Source: Enterobacter cloacae (lineage in GTDB: Bacteria; Pseudomonadota; Gammaproteobacteria; Enterobacterales; Enterobacteriaceae). Taken from it: a stretch of 64,000 nucleotides of DNA. The position numbers were made by a program, and so were the translations under genes. The stretch is taken from positions 1 through 64,000 of the forward strand of contig AP022133.1 in the NCBI GenBank assembly GCA_014169315.1, in the 5' to 3' direction. Shown piece by piece: positions 24,871-34,714 of the stretch. The first letter of the stretch is position 1. Every line of letters begins with the position of its first letter. The notes below the pieces were generated by a model that saw only the letters and a list, made by a program, of their open reading frames with translations, was not told where the DNA came from and ran no database searches.

Positions 24871-24900
24871 TTGTCACGCTGAAAAACCTGTGGTTGTATA
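24871..24900 (+). promoter_or_regulatory. Promoter of the ivbL-ilvBN operon
   Basis: TTGTCA (24871-24876) and TGTATA (24895-24900) are 18 bases apart. Upstream, GTGATCGTTGACGCA (24830-24844) loosely resembles a CRP half-site, in line with CRP activation of ilvB in E. coli. Confidence 0.55.
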
Positions 24901-24933
24901 AATTCTATCAATGATTCCAAACACAGGTTCCTA

Positions 24934-25032
24934 ATGACTCCATCTATGTTCACCTCGACCCTACTAAAAACTGCGCAACCAGCCGCAGTGGTCGTCGTGC
25001 GTGTGGTGGTGGTCGTCGGCAATGCGCCGTAG
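24934..25032 (+). CDS. ivbL: ilvB operon leader peptide IvbL
   Basis: This 32-residue leader contains the run AAVVVVRVVVVVGNAP, with nine valine codons that make ribosomes pause when charged valine tRNA is scarce. Pausing prevents the downstream attenuator hairpin and lets transcription enter ilvBN. It is nearly identical to E. coli IvbL in its C-terminal half. The peptide itself has no enzymatic role. Confidence 0.95.
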   Translation: MTPSMFTSTLLKTAQPAAVVVVRVVVVVGNAP

Positions 25033-25055
25033 GGACTGGAACAACACACGATTCC

Positions 25056-25088
25056 AAAACCCCGCCGGCGCAAACCGGGCGGGGTTTT
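25056..25088 (+). terminator. Attenuator terminator of ilvBN
   Basis: AACCCCGCC and GGCGGGGTT form a GC-rich stem followed by TTTTTCGTTT, about 25 bases after the ivbL stop. Confidence 0.88.
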
Positions 25089-25137
25089 TCGTTTAAGAAC
25101 CTCCCCGGAAGGTCGGCCCAGAAGAAAGGACTGGAGC

Positions 25138-26826
25138 ATGGCAAGTTCGGGCACAACATCCATCAGGACGCGTTTTACGGGCGCGCAGTTAATCGTTCAT
25201 TTACTGGAACGACAGGGCATCACCACGGTTGCGGGTATCCCTGGCGGGACAGTGCTGCCGCTGTATGATGCGTTAAGCCAAAGCACGCAGATCCGTCACG
25301 TACTGGCTCGCCACGAGCAGGGCGCAGGTTTTATTGCGCAGGGTATGGCGCGTACCCAGGGCAAACCGGCGGTGTGCATGGCCTGTAGCGGCCCGGGCGC
25401 GACCAACCTGGTGACCGCTATCGCCGACGCGCGCCTCGACTCAATTCCGCTCATCTGCATTACCGGCCAGGTACCGTCCTCAATGATTGGCACCGATGCG
25501 TTCCAGGAAGTGGACACCTACGGCATTTCTATCCCCATCACCAAACATAACTATTTAGTTCGCGATATCAGCGAGTTGCCACAGGTTATCAGCGATGCCT
25601 TCCGCATTGCGCAGTCCGGCCGTCCAGGCCCGGTGTGGATAGACATTCCTAAGGATGTCCAGACCGCAGAGATCGACATCGACGTCCTGCCTGAACCGGG
25701 CGAGCGTGCCCCCGCTCCGGAATTCAGTGCCGAGAGCGTACGCGATGCCGCCGCGATGATTAATGCCGCCAAACGCCCGGTGCTCTACCTGGGTGGCGGG
25801 GCGATTAATGCCTCTGAACACATTCGCCAGTTTGCGGAAAAAGCCAGCCTGCCGACCACCATGACGTTGATGGCGCTGGGCATGTTGCCAAAAGCGCATC
25901 CGCTGTCACTGGGCATGCTGGGGATGCACGGCGCGCGCAGCACCAACTACATCCTGCAAGAGGCGGATTTGCTGATTGTAATGGGCGCACGTTTTGATGA
26001 CCGGGCGATTGGCAAAACGGAGCAGTTTTGCCCGAACGCGAAAATTATTCACGTAGATATCGACCGCGCCGAGCTGGGCAAAATCAAGCAGCCGCACGTG
26101 GCGATTCAGGGTGACGTTGCCGAGGTGCTGGCGCAGTTGATCCCGCAAACGGACACCACCAGGCGTGAAGAGTGGCGTCAGCTGGTTGCCGGGCTGCAAC
26201 AGGAATTTCCGGGGGCGATCCCAACCGAGGGCGATCCACTGAGCCACTACGGGCTGATTAACGCCGTGGCTGCCTGCGTGGATGACAACGCGATCATCAC
26301 CACTGACGTGGGCCAGCATCAGATGTGGACGGCCCAGGCCTACCCGCTGAACCGTCCGCGTCAGTGGCTGACCTCTGGCGGGCTGGGGACGATGGGCTTT
26401 GGCCTGCCTGCGGCGGTGGGGGCTGCGCTCGCCAACCCTGATCGCAAGGTTATCTGCTTCTCCGGCGACGGTAGCCTGATGATGAATATTCAGGAAATGG
26501 CGACGGCGGCCGAAAACCAGTTAGACGTAAAAATCATTCTGATGAACAACGAAGCACTGGGGCTGGTACACCAGCAGCAGAGCCTGTTCTACAAGCAGGG
26601 CGTGTTTGCGGCGACCTACCCGGGTATGATCAACTTTATGCAGATTGCCGCCGGTTTTGGCCTGCATACCTGCGATCTGAATGCCGAGGAAGATGCGCAC
26701 GCGGCGCTGCAGGCGGCGATTTCTCGTCCAGGTCCGGCGCTGATCCACGTACGTATCGACCCGGAACAAAAAGTGTATCCGATGGTGCCGCCGGGTGCGG
26801 CAAATACTGAGATGGTGGGGGAATAA
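25138..26826 (+). CDS. ilvB: Acetolactate synthase I, catalytic subunit
   Basis: This ThDP- and FAD-dependent enzyme makes acetolactate or acetohydroxybutyrate at the first common step of branched-chain amino-acid synthesis. The 562 residues equal E. coli IlvB. The catalytic glutamate is in ARHEQGAGFIAQGMAR, and the ThDP/Mg motif GDGSLMMN lies near residue 445. The start follows AGGACTGGAGC. ilvN begins three bases after the stop. Confidence 0.97.
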   Translation: MASSGTTSIRTRFTGAQLIVHLLERQGITTVAGIPGGTVLPLYDALSQSTQIRHVLARHEQGAGFIAQGMARTQGKPAVCMACSGPGATNLVTAIADARLDSIPLICITGQVPSSMIGTDAFQEVDTYGISIPITKHNYLVRDISELPQVISDAFRIAQSGRPGPVWIDIPKDVQTAEIDIDVLPEPGERAPAPEFSAESVRDAAAMINAAKRPVLYLGGGAINASEHIRQFAEKASLPTTMTLMALGMLPKAHPLSLGMLGMHGARSTNYILQEADLLIVMGARFDDRAIGKTEQFCPNAKIIHVDIDRAELGKIKQPHVAIQGDVAEVLAQLIPQTDTTRREEWRQLVAGLQQEFPGAIPTEGDPLSHYGLINAVAACVDDNAIITTDVGQHQMWTAQAYPLNRPRQWLTSGGLGTMGFGLPAAVGAALANPDRKVICFSGDGSLMMNIQEMATAAENQLDVKIILMNNEALGLVHQQQSLFYKQGVFAATYPGMINFMQIAAGFGLHTCDLNAEEDAHAALQAAISRPGPALIHVRIDPEQKVYPMVPPGAANTEMVGE

Positions 26827-26829
26827 GCC

Positions 26830-27117
26830 ATGCAGAAACAACATGATAATGTCATTCTGGAACTCACCGTCCGCAACCACCCAGGTGTCATGACACACGT
26901 CTGTGGGCTATTTGCCCGCCGTGCGTTTAACGTGGAAGGTATTCTCTGCTTGCCGATTCAGGGCAGCGAGCACAGCCGCATCTGGTTACTGGTCAACGAC
27001 GACCAGCGTCTGGAGCAGATGATCGCGCAAATCGATAAACTGGAAGATGTTACCAATGTGGCACGTAACCAGTCCGATCCCGCCATGTTTAACAAAATTG
27101 CAGTGTTCTTCGAATAA
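26830..27117 (+). CDS. ilvN: Acetolactate synthase I, regulatory subunit
   Basis: This 95-residue ACT-domain subunit stimulates IlvB and gives valine feedback inhibition. The ACT core is [31 protein letters not shown]. It is one residue shorter than in E. coli. It is the last gene of the operon and is followed by a terminator. Confidence 0.96.
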   Translation: MQKQHDNVILELTVRNHPGVMTHVCGLFARRAFNVEGILCLPIQGSEHSRIWLLVNDDQRLEQMIAQIDKLEDVTNVARNQSDPAMFNKIAVFFE

Positions 27118-27139
27118 ATCGCTCATAGCTTGAACACCC

Positions 27140-27172
27140 ACGCGCTTATCGTTAAGGTAAGCGCGTTTTTTT
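27140..27172 (+). terminator. Terminator of ilvBN
   Basis: ACGCGCTTA and TAAGCGCGT make a 9-bp stem followed by seven T, in the 73 bases between ilvN and uhpA. Confidence 0.88.
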
Positions 27173-27190
27173 ATCCGCCAGGAACGCGCT

Positions 27191-27784
27191 ATGACCACCA
27201 TCGCCCTTATCGACGATCACCTGATTGTCCGCTCCGGATTTGCTCAGCTTCTCAGCCTTGAACCTGATTTTCAGGTGGTGGCGGAGTTTGGCTCTGGCCG
27301 CGAGGCGCTTTCTGGTCTGCCCGGGCGCGGGGTGCAGGTCTGTATCTGCGATATCTCGATGCCGGATCTCTCCGGCCTGGAACTACTAAGCCAGCTGCCG
27401 AAAGGGATGGCGACGATTATGCTCTCGGTTCACGACAGCCCGGCGCTGGTGGAGCAGGCGCTCAATGCGGGCGCGCGCGGGTTCCTCTCCAAGCGCTGTA
27501 GCCCGGACGAGCTGATTGCCGCCGTGCGCACCGTCTCGACCGGTGGCTGCTACCTGACGCCGGATATTGCCATCAAGCTGGCGGCAGGACGTCAGGATCC
27601 GCTGACGAAACGCGAGCGGCAGGTGGCAGAAAAACTCGCGCAGGGAATGTCGGTAAAAGAGATTGCTGCTGAGCTGGCGCTGTCGCCAAAAACCGTACAT
27701 GTTCACCGCGCCAACCTGATGGAAAAACTCAACGTCAGCAACGATGTCGAGCTGGCACGCCGTATGTTTGATAGCTGGCAATGA
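27191..27784 (+). CDS. uhpA: Response regulator UhpA
   Basis: UhpA activates uhpT when phosphorylated by UhpB. The 197-residue protein has a receiver domain with the phosphorylated aspartate in CICDISMPD (about residue 54) and a C-terminal LuxR-type helix-turn-helix ([21 protein letters not shown]). Its stop overlaps the uhpB start by four bases, indicating translational coupling. Confidence 0.96.
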   Translation: MTTIALIDDHLIVRSGFAQLLSLEPDFQVVAEFGSGREALSGLPGRGVQVCICDISMPDLSGLELLSQLPKGMATIMLSVHDSPALVEQALNAGARGFLSKRCSPDELIAAVRTVSTGGCYLTPDIAIKLAAGRQDPLTKRERQVAEKLAQGMSVKEIAAELALSPKTVHVHRANLMEKLNVSNDVELARRMFDSWQ

Positions 27785-29280
27785 ACTCTGTGTTTTCACG
27801 GCTGATCGCCGTCGTTGCCAGCTTTTTTATCTTCTCTGCCGCATGGTTTTGCCTGTGGAGCATCAGCCTGCATCTGGTCGAACGCCCGGAGCTGGCGGTG
27901 CTGCTGTTCCCGTTTGGTCTGCGTCTGGGGCTGATGTTGCAATGCCCGCGCGGCTACTGGCCGGTACTGCTGGGTGCGGAGTGGCTGATGCTGGTCTGGC
28001 TGGCACAGGAAGTGGCGCTGGCGCATCTGCCATTATTGATGACCGGAAGCGTGCTGACGCTGCTTCCCGTGGCGCTTACCTCCCGCTATAGATACCAGCG
28101 GGACTGGCGAACCCTGCTGCGTCAGGGAGCGGCGCTGATGGCCGCCGCGCTGCTGCAATCCCTGCCGTGGATTGGTGAGAAGCAGATGCTCAATGCGCTT
28201 CTGCTCACCCTCACGGGGGGCCTGACGCTCGCGCCGACCTGCCTGGTTATCTGGCACTATCTCACCAGCACCGTCTGGCAGCCGCTGGGACCGGCGCTGG
28301 TTTCGCAACCGGTGAACTGGCGAGCCCGGCATCTCATCTGGTATCTGCTGCTGTTTGTGGTGAGTCTGTGGCTTCAGCTTGGCCTGCCCGCTGAACTTTC
28401 ACGCTTTACGCCGTTTTGCCTGGCGCTGCCAATCATCGCCCTTGCCTGGCACTACGGCTGGCAGGGGGCACTCATCGCCACGCTGATGAACGCCATCGCG
28501 CTGATTGCCAGCCAGACCTGGCACGATCACCCCGTTGATTTACTGCTCTCGCTGCTGGCGCAGAGCCTGACCGGGCTGCTGCTCGGAGCGGGTATTCAAC
28601 GTCTGCGTGAGCTGAACCAGTCCCTGCAAACCGAGCTGGCGCGTAATCGTCGTCTGGCGGAGCGCCTGCTGGAAACCGAGGAGATTGTCCGGCAGGAGGT
28701 GGCGCGCGAGCTGCATGACGATATCGGCCAGACCATCACCGCCATTCGTACTCAGGCGGGTATTGTTCAGCGTCTGGCGGCGGAAAATACGGGCGTGAAG
28801 CAGGGTGGCGCACATATCGAACAGCTTTCGCTTGGGGTGTATGACTCGGTGCGTCGTTTGCTCGGAAGACTGCGCCCGCGCCAGCTGGATGACCTGTCGC
28901 TTGAGCAGGCGGTGCGTTCCCTGATGCGTGAGATGGAGCTGGAAAGCCGCGGTATCGTCAGCCATCTCGACTGGCATATTGATGAACGGGCGCTGAGCGA
29001 AGGCCAGCGCGTGACGCTGTTCCGCGTCTGCCAGGAGGGGCTGAACAATATCGTTAAACACGCCAGTGCCAGCGCGGTGACGCTGCAGGGCTGGCAACAG
29101 GACGAACGCCTGATGCTGGTGATTGAAGACGATGGCTGCGGCTTACCGCCGGGTTCCGGCCAGCAGGGGTTTGGCCTGGCGGGGATGCGCGAGCGCGTCA
29201 CGGCGCTGGGCGGTACGCTGATGATTTCCTGCACTCACGGCACGCGCGTCAGCGTCAGTTTGCCGCTGCGTTATGCATAA
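27781..29280 (+). CDS. uhpB: Sensor histidine kinase UhpB
   Basis: UhpB is a membrane kinase that works with UhpC to sense external glucose 6-phosphate. About eight helices fill residues 1-270. The phosphorylated histidine lies in [20 protein letters not shown] (HisKA_3), and the ATP-binding domain ends with [16 protein letters not shown]. The 499 residues compare with 500 in E. coli. uhpC follows after nine bases. Confidence 0.95.
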   Translation: MNSVFSRLIAVVASFFIFSAAWFCLWSISLHLVERPELAVLLFPFGLRLGLMLQCPRGYWPVLLGAEWLMLVWLAQEVALAHLPLLMTGSVLTLLPVALTSRYRYQRDWRTLLRQGAALMAAALLQSLPWIGEKQMLNALLLTLTGGLTLAPTCLVIWHYLTSTVWQPLGPALVSQPVNWRARHLIWYLLLFVVSLWLQLGLPAELSRFTPFCLALPIIALAWHYGWQGALIATLMNAIALIASQTWHDHPVDLLLSLLAQSLTGLLLGAGIQRLRELNQSLQTELARNRRLAERLLETEEIVRQEVARELHDDIGQTITAIRTQAGIVQRLAAENTGVKQGGAHIEQLSLGVYDSVRRLLGRLRPRQLDDLSLEQAVRSLMREMELESRGIVSHLDWHIDERALSEGQRVTLFRVCQEGLNNIVKHASASAVTLQGWQQDERLMLVIEDDGCGLPPGSGQQGFGLAGMRERVTALGGTLMISCTHGTRVSVSLPLRYA

Positions 29281-29289
29281 GGACTGAGC

Positions 29290-30609
29290 ATGTTTAAAAT
29301 GCCTGCCAATGCGGCTCCGATAAGTGATAAAGCCGAAATTGATGCCCGCTATCGCTACTGGCGACGCCATATTCTGGCAACCATCTGGCTCGGCTATGCG
29401 CTGTTTTACTTCACCCGCAAAAGCTTTAACGCCGCCGCGCCGGAAATCCTCGCCAGCGGCGTGATGGCTCGTACCGATATCGGCCTGCTGGCGACGCTGT
29501 TTTACATCACCTACGGCTTGTCGAAGTTTTTCTCCGGTATCGTCAGCGACCGCTCCAACGCCCGCTATTTTATGGGCGTTGGGCTGATTGCCACCGGCGT
29601 AGTAAATATCCTGTTCGGCTTTTCCACCTCGCTGTGGGCGTTTGCGCTGCTGTGGGCGCTAAACGCCTTTTTCCAGGGCTGGGGCGCGCCGGTCTGCGCG
29701 CGTTTACTTACCGCCTGGTACTCGCGCAACGAGCGCGGCGGCTGGTGGGCAATATGGAACACGGCGCATAACGTTGGTGGGGCGCTGATCCCGATGGTGG
29801 TGGGCGCGGCGGCGTTGCACTATGGCTGGCGCGTGGGGATGATGATTGCCGGTGGTCTGGCAATTATCGCCGGGTTGTTCCTCTGCTGGCGCTTGCGCGA
29901 CAGGCCGCAAACTCTGGGGTTGCCTGCGGTGGGGGACTGGCGGCACGACGAGCTGGAAGTCGCCCAGCAACAAGAAGGTGCGGGGCTGACCCGTAAAGAG
30001 ATCCTCACCAAATATGTGCTGTTGAATCCATACATCTGGCTGCTGTCGCTGTGTTACGTACTGGTTTACGTGGTACGTGCGGCGATCAACGACTGGGGCA
30101 ACCTGTACATGTCCGAGACGCTCGGCGTGGATCTGGTGACCGCCAACTCGGCGGTGACAATGTTCGAGCTGGGTGGGTTTATCGGTGCGCTGGTGGCGGG
30201 CTGGGGCTCAGACAAGCTGTTTAACGGTAACCGTGGCCCGATGAACCTGATCTTCGCCGCCGGGATTTTGCTCTCCGTTGGCTCGCTGTGGCTGATGCCG
30301 TTTGCCAGCTACGTGATGCAGGCGGCATGCTTCTTCACCACCGGTTTCTTTGTGTTTGGCCCGCAGATGCTGATCGGCATGGCGGCGGCGGAGTGCTCGC
30401 ACAAAGAGGCAGCGGGTGCGGCAACGGGTTTTGTTGGGCTGTTTGCCTACCTCGGTGCATCGCTCTCCGGCTGGCCGCTGGCGCGGGTGATCGACACCTG
30501 GCACTGGAGCGGATTTTTCGCCGTGATTGCCATCGCCGCCGGGATTTCGGCGCTGTTGCTGCTACCGTTTTTGAATGCCCAGTCGCCACGCGGAGCCAGT
30601 GAAGCGTGA
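29290..30609 (+). CDS. uhpC: Membrane sensor UhpC
   Basis: UhpC is a 12-helix MFS protein related to UhpT that acts mainly as the glucose 6-phosphate receptor for UhpB. The 439 residues show the organophosphate-antiporter pattern (YFTRKSFNAAAPEI, WWAIWNTAHNVGGALIP). It lies in the uhpABC operon with short spacing. uhpT is separated by 142 bases that hold its own promoter. Confidence 0.95.
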   Translation: MFKMPANAAPISDKAEIDARYRYWRRHILATIWLGYALFYFTRKSFNAAAPEILASGVMARTDIGLLATLFYITYGLSKFFSGIVSDRSNARYFMGVGLIATGVVNILFGFSTSLWAFALLWALNAFFQGWGAPVCARLLTAWYSRNERGGWWAIWNTAHNVGGALIPMVVGAAALHYGWRVGMMIAGGLAIIAGLFLCWRLRDRPQTLGLPAVGDWRHDELEVAQQQEGAGLTRKEILTKYVLLNPYIWLLSLCYVLVYVVRAAINDWGNLYMSETLGVDLVTANSAVTMFELGGFIGALVAGWGSDKLFNGNRGPMNLIFAAGILLSVGSLWLMPFASYVMQAACFFTTGFFVFGPQMLIGMAAAECSHKEAAGAATGFVGLFAYLGASLSGWPLARVIDTWHWSGFFAVIAIAAGISALLLLPFLNAQSPRGASEA

Positions 30610-30664
30610 TGTGCCTCACCTTTTCGTCCCGAATGGCGCAAAACTAAGATATTTTCCCGGTTTC

Positions 30665-30709
30665 ACCTGGACGGTGTCTCAGGCATCGCTCCCGGCTGAT
30701 TTTTACAAT
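30665..30709 (+). promoter_or_regulatory. uhpT promoter and UhpA-site region
   Basis: CACCTGGACGGTGTCTCAGG (30665-30684) resembles the UhpA-binding region of E. coli uhpT, and TACAAT (30704-30709) is a plausible -10. A short hairpin, CCTGC-cattc-GCAGG, follows at 30711-30725 in the leader. Confidence 0.55.
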
Positions 30710-30751
30710 GCCTGCCATTCGCAGGTATAAAAATCAGCTCAGGAGATACCC

Positions 30752-32149
30752 ATGCTGGCCTTTCTGAACCAGGTGCGTAAGCCGACCCTGGATCTGCCGC
30801 TCGATGTGCGGCGCAAAATGTGGTTCAAACCGTTCATGCAGTCCTATCTGGTGGTCTTTATCGGCTACCTGACCATGTACCTGATCCGCAAAAACTTTAA
30901 CATCGCGCAGAATGACATGATCTCCACCTACGGGCTGAGCATGACGCAGCTGGGGATGATTGGTCTGGGCTTCTCCATCACCTACGGCGTGGGTAAAACG
31001 CTGGTTTCCTACTACGCAGACGGTAAAAACACCAAGCAGTTCCTGCCGTTTATGCTGATCCTCTCCGCCATCTGTATGCTCGGCTTTAGCGCCAGCATGG
31101 GCGCGGGCTCTGTCAGCCTGTTCCTGATGATCGCCTTCTATGCCCTGAGCGGTTTTTTCCAGAGCACCGGCGGCTCGTGCAGTTACTCCACCATCACCAA
31201 ATGGACGCCGCGTCGTAAACGTGGCTCTTACCTCGGGATGTGGAACATCTCCCACAACCTCGGCGGTGCGGGTGCGGCAGGCGTGGCGCTGTTTGGGGCG
31301 AACGTCCTGTTCGACGGCCACGTGATCGGCATGTTTATCTTCCCGTCGATTATCGCCCTGATCGTTGGTTTTATCGGTCTGCGCTTCGGCAGTGATTCCC
31401 CGGAATCTTACGGCCTCGGCAAAGCCGAAGAGCTGTTCGGCGAGGAGGTCAGCGAAGAGGACAAAGAGACCGAAGAAAACGAGATGACCAAATGGCAGAT
31501 CTTTGTTGAATACGTGCTGAAAAACAAAGTGATCTGGCTGCTGTGCTTCTCCAACATCTTCCTGTACGTGGTGCGTATCGGTATCGACCAGTGGTCGACC
31601 GTGTATGCCTTCCAGGAGCTGAAGCTCTCCAAAGAAGTCGCGATCCAGGGCTTTACCCTGTTTGAAGTGGGCGCGCTGGTCGGCACGCTGCTGTGGGGCT
31701 GGCTCTCAGACCTTGCCAACGGACGTCGTGCGCTGGTGGCCTGCGTCGCGCTGGCATTGATTATTGCCACTCTGGGCGTTTATCAACACGCCAGTAACCA
31801 GTACGTCTACCTGGCGTCCCTGTTCGCGCTTGGCTTCCTGGTGTTTGGCCCGCAGTTGCTGATCGGCGTAGCGGCCGTTGGCTTCGTACCGAAAAAAGCG
31901 ATCGGCGCTGCCGATGGGATTAAGGGCACCTTCGCTTACCTGATCGGCGACAGCTTTGCCAAGCTCGGTCTGGGGATGATCGCCGACGGCACGCCAATCT
32001 TCGGCCTCACCGGCTGGGCGGGCACCTTCGCGGCGCTGGATGCTGCAGCCATCGGCTGTATCGTTCTGATGGCAATGGTTGCCGTGCTCGAAGAACGTAA
32101 GATCCGCCGTGAAAATCGTGCGCAGAAGCAGAAATTGAAAGCGGCCTGA
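30752..32149 (+). CDS. uhpT: Hexose-6-phosphate:phosphate antiporter UhpT
   Basis: UhpT exchanges external sugar phosphates for internal phosphate and also admits fosfomycin. The 465-residue protein (463 in E. coli) has 12 helices and is nearly identical to E. coli over the first 120 residues, including [20 protein letters not shown] and [14 protein letters not shown]. The start ATG follows CAGGAG. A terminator lies 20 bases after the stop. Confidence 0.97.
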   Translation: MLAFLNQVRKPTLDLPLDVRRKMWFKPFMQSYLVVFIGYLTMYLIRKNFNIAQNDMISTYGLSMTQLGMIGLGFSITYGVGKTLVSYYADGKNTKQFLPFMLILSAICMLGFSASMGAGSVSLFLMIAFYALSGFFQSTGGSCSYSTITKWTPRRKRGSYLGMWNISHNLGGAGAAGVALFGANVLFDGHVIGMFIFPSIIALIVGFIGLRFGSDSPESYGLGKAEELFGEEVSEEDKETEENEMTKWQIFVEYVLKNKVIWLLCFSNIFLYVVRIGIDQWSTVYAFQELKLSKEVAIQGFTLFEVGALVGTLLWGWLSDLANGRRALVACVALALIIATLGVYQHASNQYVYLASLFALGFLVFGPQLLIGVAAVGFVPKKAIGAADGIKGTFAYLIGDSFAKLGLGMIADGTPIFGLTGWAGTFAALDAAAIGCIVLMAMVAVLEERKIRRENRAQKQKLKAA

Positions 32150-32168
32150 GTGTGCAGGTGACTTCTTT

Positions 32169-32196
32169 GCCCGGTGTGTGATGCCGGGCTTTTTTA
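32169..32196 (+). terminator. Terminator of uhpT
   Basis: GCCCGG and CCGGGC pair around a short loop and are followed by seven T, between uhpT and the convergent metallo-hydrolase gene. Confidence 0.85.
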
Positions 32197-32212
32197 TTCG
32201 CGTATTCACGTC

Positions 32213-33013
32213 CTAACCCAGAACATAAACATCCCCTGTCGACGGGGAGACGGCTTCCGGTAACCACAAATTGCCCCATTTACCCGTACAATGGCAGCCC
32301 ATTATGTTGTCTGGTTTTAGGTTGTGCAGAAACTGCCTGACTGCCCAGAGCTTATGTGGCGACGCACAGCGTAGATGGAAACCACCGAAAAGCGCATGAA
32401 CGTGATTTATGCCGGTTATTCTCTGGCAGTGACGCACAATATCAATCAGCCCCCGATGCCCACAACCGATAAAAATGACCAGACCACGGTCGGATTTATA
32501 GATCAAAACCCCTTCATCGTTTACATAATCCACTTTCGTATTCTTGCTACCGATAACACCGTATGCGTGCGGTTTGGCGACAGGGATCTCTCCTGACCAC
32601 ATAAAGCGTTCCCCAATATGGAGTGGGGTACTGCTGTATTCCATGCCATAACGTGAATAATCATTATTCAGCGACAATTTTTTTATTCTGGCGGTATAGC
32701 CTGAAAACCTTACTGCCGCGTAGCGCTCACTGGCTACCTGGGGATGGCATATGATCCGGCATTTTTCAGGTAACCACGGAACACCACCACAATGGTCATA
32801 GTGGCCGTGCGAGAGCACAGTTGCGGTTAGACTGGTCAAATCGATGCCCATCAGGCCTGCATTGTGCAGAAAGCTATCATCAGGTCCGGTATCAAACAGA
32901 ATTGAATCTCTTTCATCCTGTATCAACAGACTGAGCCCTGCTTTAACCCGCAGTAAATTTTTAGCGTTGGGGTTCGGTCGGTTTTCCAGCAGAACGCTGA
33001 TTGTTATGGACAT
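32213..33013 (-). CDS. Metallo-beta-lactamase-fold hydrolase
   Basis: The 266-residue protein has the zinc motif SHGHYDHCGG near residue 70 and a later CGHRGLIDI with GGFHL, the pattern of MBL proteins related to the archaeal dihydropterin enzyme group (COG1237-like). The substrate is unknown. It converges with uhpT. In K-12 this interval holds adeD and adeQ, which are absent here. The sequence is somewhat AT-richer than uhpT, which would fit acquisition by transfer. Confidence 0.8.
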   Translation of the reverse strand: MSITISVLLENRPNPNAKNLLRVKAGLSLLIQDERDSILFDTGPDDSFLHNAGLMGIDLTSLTATVLSHGHYDHCGGVPWLPEKCRIICHPQVASERYAAVRFSGYTARIKKLSLNNDYSRYGMEYSSTPLHIGERFMWSGEIPVAKPHAYGVIGSKNTKVDYVNDEGVLIYKSDRGLVIFIGCGHRGLIDIVRHCQRITGINHVHALFGGFHLRCASPHKLWAVRQFLHNLKPDNIMGCHCTGKWGNLWLPEAVSPSTGDVYVLG

Positions 33014-33162
33014 GTTCGCTCTTCCCTGGCGTCAATATTCGTTATCGGCGGGTATGATTTTTATCGACAATACACCATTGATACACTGCTTTACTCCATG
33101 CGCCTCAAACTTCTGAAACATGAATAATCCCGGGCATTTCCATGTGGTACTGGTGGAGGGGG

Positions 33163-34065
33163 TTACGCTCTCTGACTGGTCACCAGCAACACCCGCCTCA
33201 GCCACACCTGCGCCGGGTTTCGGTGTGTGCGACCATGCCAGGCCATGCTCTTGGTAAACCCCTGCACCGCAACGGGCGTATCACACACAAATATCCCCGT
33301 CCGGTTTTCCGCCATTCGCTCCGGCACCACGGCGATCATGTCGCTGATGGCCAGCACATCCGGCAGCACCAAAAAGCTGCTCACCGATAACCCGACGTGG
33401 CGTTTTCGGCCCATCTTCGCCAGCGCGTCATCGGTCACACCGTGAAAGCCCTCACCTTCATAAGAGACCAGCACATGCTCCAACGCACAAAAACGGTCTG
33501 GCGTCAGTGGTTTTCCGGCATCAGGGTGATCGGCACGCATCATACAAACGTACCGTTCATCATAAAGCGCGCGGCTGTGGAGTTCGTCCGGCGTCGTGTG
33601 CGGTGTGAGCAGGGCGAGGTCGATTTTTCCCTGCTCAAGTTGAGCAACCAGGCGGTCTGGCTCAACCGGGACGACGCGCACGCGGATAGAAGGGGCCTGT
33701 ACTTTAAGGGCGGCGATGAATGGCACGACTACCGCGCGCAGGGCGTAGTCGGTCGCGGCAAGGGTGAAAGTCAGGTTGGCGGTGATCGGGTCAAAAGAGA
33801 CGGGCTGCAACAACACGTCGATGTCCGCCAGGATACGTTTTACGGGAGCAGCAAGCTCTTCCGCACGTGTAGTCGGCACAATGCCGTGCGGGGCGCGGAC
33901 AAACAGCGGGTCGTCGAAGTAATCCCGCAAACGGTTGAGCATGCCGCTTACTGCGGGTTGAGTAAGCGCAAGACGTGCCGCCGTGCGCGTGACGCTGCGT
34001 TCGTCCAGCAGGGCATCCAGCGTTTTCAGCAGGTTAAGATCCAGCGTGCGCAGATCCGCTTTCAT
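33163..34065 (-). CDS. LysR-family transcriptional regulator
   Basis: This 300-residue regulator has an N-terminal helix-turn-helix (SVTRTAARLALTQPAVSGMLNRLRDYFDDPLFVR) of the NodD/LeuO-like subgroup and an effector-binding domain. It is divergent from yicN with a 99-base gap and lies 149 bases from the MBL gene, which is read in the same direction. The target is unknown; autoregulation or control of a neighbour is possible. Confidence 0.85.
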   Translation of the reverse strand: MKADLRTLDLNLLKTLDALLDERSVTRTAARLALTQPAVSGMLNRLRDYFDDPLFVRAPHGIVPTTRAEELAAPVKRILADIDVLLQPVSFDPITANLTFTLAATDYALRAVVVPFIAALKVQAPSIRVRVVPVEPDRLVAQLEQGKIDLALLTPHTTPDELHSRALYDERYVCMMRADHPDAGKPLTPDRFCALEHVLVSYEGEGFHGVTDDALAKMGRKRHVGLSVSSFLVLPDVLAISDMIAVVPERMAENRTGIFVCDTPVAVQGFTKSMAWHGRTHRNPAQVWLRRVLLVTSQRA

Positions 34066-34164
34066 GGCGACTTTCCACCTCTTTTCAGTTCACTATTATG
34101 GCGCTGCCTGCTGTCGACGCGCTGCGTTTCTCGCTATGATGAGCGGCTATTCTAAGGAGAACGC

Positions 34165-34617
34165 ATGGTCTGGATAATGCTGGCAACGCTTGCCGTGGTG
34201 TTTGTGGTCGGATTTCGGATCCTGACCTCTGATTCACGCCGCGCAATCAAACGCTTAAGCGAGCGTCTGGGGATCACGCCGGTTCCACTCGAATCGATGA
34301 TCGACCAGTTTGGTAAAACGCCTGGCAACGAGTTTATCCGCTACCTTGAGCGTCCGGATGAGGCCCATCTGCAAAATGCTGCGCAGGTGCTGCTGATCTG
34401 GCAGGTCTGCATTGTCGACGGCAGTGAAGAGAACTTGCATACCTGGCATCGACTGCTGCGTAAAGCCCGTCTGGCTTCGCCCATTACTGATGCGCAAATC
34501 CGTCTCACGCTCGGCTTTATGCGTGAAATGGAGCCAGATCCGCAGGAGCTAAACGCTTTCCAGCTACGCTATAACGCGCTGTTCCTGCCGGAAGCTGGCG
34601 TTTTTTACCTGCACTGA
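34165..34617 (+). CDS. yicN: YicN, DUF1198 family protein
   Basis: The protein matches E. coli YicN in length (150 residues) and over most of its sequence, including MLATLAVVFVVGFR and HLQNAAQVLLIWQ. One N-terminal membrane helix (residues 3-19) is followed by a helical cytoplasmic domain. The function is unknown. The start follows AAGGAG. Confidence 0.92.
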   Translation: MVWIMLATLAVVFVVGFRILTSDSRRAIKRLSERLGITPVPLESMIDQFGKTPGNEFIRYLERPDEAHLQNAAQVLLIWQVCIVDGSEENLHTWHRLLRKARLASPITDAQIRLTLGFMREMEPDPQELNAFQLRYNALFLPEAGVFYLH

Positions 34618-34618
34618 T

Positions 34619-34633
34619 ATCACAAATTGTGAT
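34619..34633. promoter_or_regulatory. Palindromic operator-like site
   Basis: ATCACAA-A-TTGTGAT is a perfect 7-1-7 inverted repeat just after the yicN stop and 82 bases before the SRPBCC gene. Its form suits a MarR-type or similar dimeric repressor. Confidence 0.4.
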
Positions 34634-34684
34634 GAAGAGTATAAAGTATCGTCATTAGATTTATACCACTCACGGGCGCACCAT

Positions 34685-34710
34685 CACCTCATCAACGACA
34701 CGATGAGGTG
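34685..34710 (+). promoter_or_regulatory. Hairpin masking the SRPBCC ribosome site
   Basis: CACCTCATC (34685-34693) and GATGAGGTG (34702-34710) form a perfect 9-bp stem whose right arm contains the ribosome site GAGGTG, four bases before the ATG at 34715. Confidence 0.5.
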
Positions 34711-34714
34711 AACC

